Source: CAWEQO01 sp963811225
GTDB lineage: Bacteria; Chloroflexota; Anaerolineae; Anaerolineales; Anaerolineaceae
Assembly (NCBI GenBank): GCA_963811225.1
Contig: CAWEQO010000008.1
Location: forward strand, 71,032-135,031
Direction: 5' to 3'
DNA length: 64,000 nt
Shown here: piece after piece, positions 62,480 to 64,000 of the stretch
Layout: each line of letters begins with the position of its first letter
Numbering within the stretch: position 1 is the stretch's first letter
Translations under genes and position numbers: made by a program
Notes under the pieces: generated by a model
The model's database searches: none
What the model was told of the DNA's origin: nothing
What the model saw: the letters and a program-made list of their open reading frames with translations, nothing else

Positions 62480-62787
62480 CTGGTCATCTGTTTCTCAGTG
62501 AATAAACCTGGCGGAATCCACTTTCGCAGCGCCGTTTTTGTTCATGTACTGAATTTCGGTTGTTAAGAGTACAGAATCCACCTGGTAAGTGTGGTGCCAA
62601 AATCAGAGTGTTTTGGTGGTGTGTTTATGTTGCCTTTTTCCCGACTACCGCCGTTTTTGGCTCTCTCCTCTGGTGAGTTTTTCGCATTTTGGCTGTAGTC
62701 AGGGCAGAAGACTAACGGCAGGCGTCCTTTGAACGCTAATTTATGTATCGCTTATTAGTTTACTAATTGTCGTAGAAAGGGCCGCTT
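62480..62787. other. gene-free stretch, probable IS110 right end
   Basis: No frame with coding character. Imperfect direct repeats of GGAATCCAC/AGAATCCAC type occur at ~62515 and ~62573. The IS110 right end must lie here, but IS110 elements lack inverted repeats so the boundary cannot be read. Confidence 0.4.
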
Positions 62788-63363
62788 CTAAAGGACGGGG
62801 GCAAGACAAAGCTTTAACCATTCTTGTTTTGCTTTTGAAAATTGGCCAGCTTCATTATAAAGCATCCCCAGATTAAAATGGTTATTTGCATTATCGGGTT
62901 CTATTTGAACAGCCTGCTCGAGCCAATTAATTGCTTCCTCCAGAGTAATTACATTTTCAGGAACCCCATATAAACCTGCTCCATTTACTAAGGCATGAAC
63001 ATTATTTGGATTCAGGTTGATAGCACTTCGATATGCCTTAATAGATGCTTCATAGTCAACAGTGCCAGTAAAATGCAAGTCGCCTAATATACCATATAGA
63101 TAACTGTTCATAGGCGATAATGCAATGGCTCTATCGATCCAGATAACTGCTTCTCTAAACTTATCTTCATCACTTTCATCAAGACCTAGCTGATAATAGC
63201 AGTAGGCTATCAGTTGGTCTACTTCAATAGTTTCATCATAAGTTTCAATTAATTCCAGGTAAATATCCAAAGCCTTACGATATTCCATCGTCTGACGATA
63301 ATGGTTTGCCTGTATCATCAGGCTGATTAACTTGTTTGTATCTTCAGCTAGGTAACTGTTCAT
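62788..63363 (-). CDS. TPR protein, candidate immunity protein of module 3
   Basis: A 191-residue soluble protein with at least four tetratricopeptide repeats (AIALSPMNSYLYGILGDLHF, AINLNPNNVHALVNGAGLYG, AVQIEPDNANNHFNLGMLYN). No enzyme motif. ATG at 63363 overlaps the stop of the upstream toxin-like gene (ATGA), so the two are translationally coupled. TPR-type immunity proteins are not the common kind, so this role is inferred from the overlap and position. Confidence 0.7.
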   Translation of the reverse strand: MNSYLAEDTNKLISLMIQANHYRQTMEYRKALDIYLELIETYDETIEVDQLIAYCYYQLGLDESDEDKFREAVIWIDRAIALSPMNSYLYGILGDLHFTGTVDYEASIKAYRSAINLNPNNVHALVNGAGLYGVPENVITLEEAINWLEQAVQIEPDNANNHFNLGMLYNEAGQFSKAKQEWLKLCLAPVL

Positions 63364-63983
63364 TCCGTTTTCACCCACGCATCCGTGATTTGAATAACAT
63401 TGTTTGTCATAGTTATCGCATTAACAATAACCACTTGCCCATTTATTGTAAAATTATATTGGAAAACTGGGTACCCCTGCGGGGTTGTAGCAATCTGACT
63501 AGAGACACCTTTGTCGATTGCCTGTTGAACATAAGGCTGAACTGCCTGATAATCCTTTGAAATATCGCCAGTCAATGTTGTCAAGCGATCCCAGGCATGT
63601 TTAGGCTGCATTATATGACTGACTTTGTTAATTTGGTTTGATACAAAATCAATAACTGTTCTTCCTGTTACCGTAAATGAGCTCGCCTCATTTGTACAAT
63701 CCCCATCGGCACAAGCCGCTTCAGCTGCCCCCGTTGCTGTTCCGCCAATTCCTAAAGCTGTTTGTGCTCCGCCTACGCATGCTAATGGATTTGAAGCACA
63801 GGCAATTGAACCAACCACTAAAGCTGCGTGTGCCGCTCCTTCGAGCGCAACATAACCACCTGCTATAGCTTTTTGCCCTAATGTCGCCTCGTCACTTTTT
63901 ACAATGGTCAGCGCCATGTCAATATTGTTAAGGTTGTTCCATAAGAAGGAAGTCCACGAATGCCGCTCGCTATCCCCCAACAA
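63360..63983 (-). CDS. polymorphic-toxin-like C-terminal module (module 3), 5' part incomplete
   Basis: About 207 residues: a Gly/Ala-rich pre-toxin region (QKAIAGGYVALEGAAHAALV) and a C-terminal domain beginning SHIMQPKHAWDRL, then YPVFQYNFTINGQVV and ITDAWVKTE. The HIM-x2-KH-x-W start resembles the polymorphic toxin type 35 domain; this is recognition from memory. A stop (TGA) is in frame near the window edge at 63996-63998, so either the module is an orphan starting at TTG or it is separated from an upstream RHS core by a frameshift. Followed by the overlapping TPR gene. Confidence 0.6.
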   Translation of the reverse strand: MLGDSERHSWTSFLWNNLNNIDMALTIVKSDEATLGQKAIAGGYVALEGAAHAALVVGSIACASNPLACVGGAQTALGIGGTATGAAEAACADGDCTNEASSFTVTGRTVIDFVSNQINKVSHIMQPKHAWDRLTTLTGDISKDYQAVQPYVQQAIDKGVSSQIATTPQGYPVFQYNFTINGQVVIVNAITMTNNVIQITDAWVKTE

Positions 63984-64000
63984 TGGCCGCTTGTGTCATT

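Overview
The window looks like the chromosome of a Chloroflexota bacterium, most likely Anaerolineae. This is inferred from gene content and style: GC-rich genes, Thr/Pro-rich linkers behind single membrane anchors, an archaeal-type valyl-tRNA synthetase beside the bacterial one, DUF2089 and FmdB zinc-ribbon genes, Opp-type sugar transport and MacB-like export. No rRNA or other marker fixes the taxon.

Positions 1-50,600 are ordinary chromosome in short operons, nearly all ended by long, near-perfect hairpins. In order: a D-threonine-aldolase-like enzyme; a radical SAM DNA-repair-type protein; a DUF2089/SHOCT-like pair; an MFS exporter; rhomboid protease with guanylate kinase; FmdB; an exported HExxH protein; a HlyD/MacB-type export operon; a D-2-hydroxyacid dehydrogenase with an M32 carboxypeptidase; a CDF metal transporter; a WD40-like lipoprotein; a complete IS with an 8-bp target duplication; a beta-hydroxyacid dehydrogenase with a stop at codon 3; GNAT; DUF3052. 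Two valyl-tRNA synthetases of different evolutionary type lie in tandem behind one T-box leader with a readable GUC specifier. An amino-acid-binding lipoprotein lies behind a leader carrying a 23-codon uORF and an intrinsic terminator.

About 34,200-46,000 is a carbohydrate locus: a family-5 binding protein, OppB/C/D/F, a GH13 alpha-glucosidase, a LacI regulator with a likely autoregulatory operator, and a divergent second GH13 enzyme. It probably imports and splits alpha-glucosides. tRNA-Cys, tRNA-Gly, a response regulator and a frameshifted GAF histidine kinase follow.

From tRNA-Lys (50,795), whose 3' end is duplicated just downstream, to the window end lies an accessory island on a different base composition. 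Its backbone is a minus-strand series of RHS/polymorphic-toxin C-terminal modules, each followed by a small possible immunity gene: module 1 with a CPBP membrane protease, module 2 with a three-helix membrane protein, module 3 (toxin-like tip) with an ATGA-overlapping TPR protein. Three of the intervening mobile elements are dated by the sequence: an IS630 element can be removed at its TA duplication to restore module 2 in frame to a stop 5 bp before its neighbour gene; a 2.7-kb serine-recombinase element sits between two CCCAATG copies inside module 1, again in frame; and a pair of tyrosine recombinases and an IS110-type element with a structured left end lie between modules. The island reads as a toxin/immunity cassette store overrun by mobile DNA.

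Several genes carry single frameshifts or stops (histidine kinase, tyrosine recombinase, IS110, IS630, beta-hydroxyacid dehydrogenase). Some could be assembly errors.
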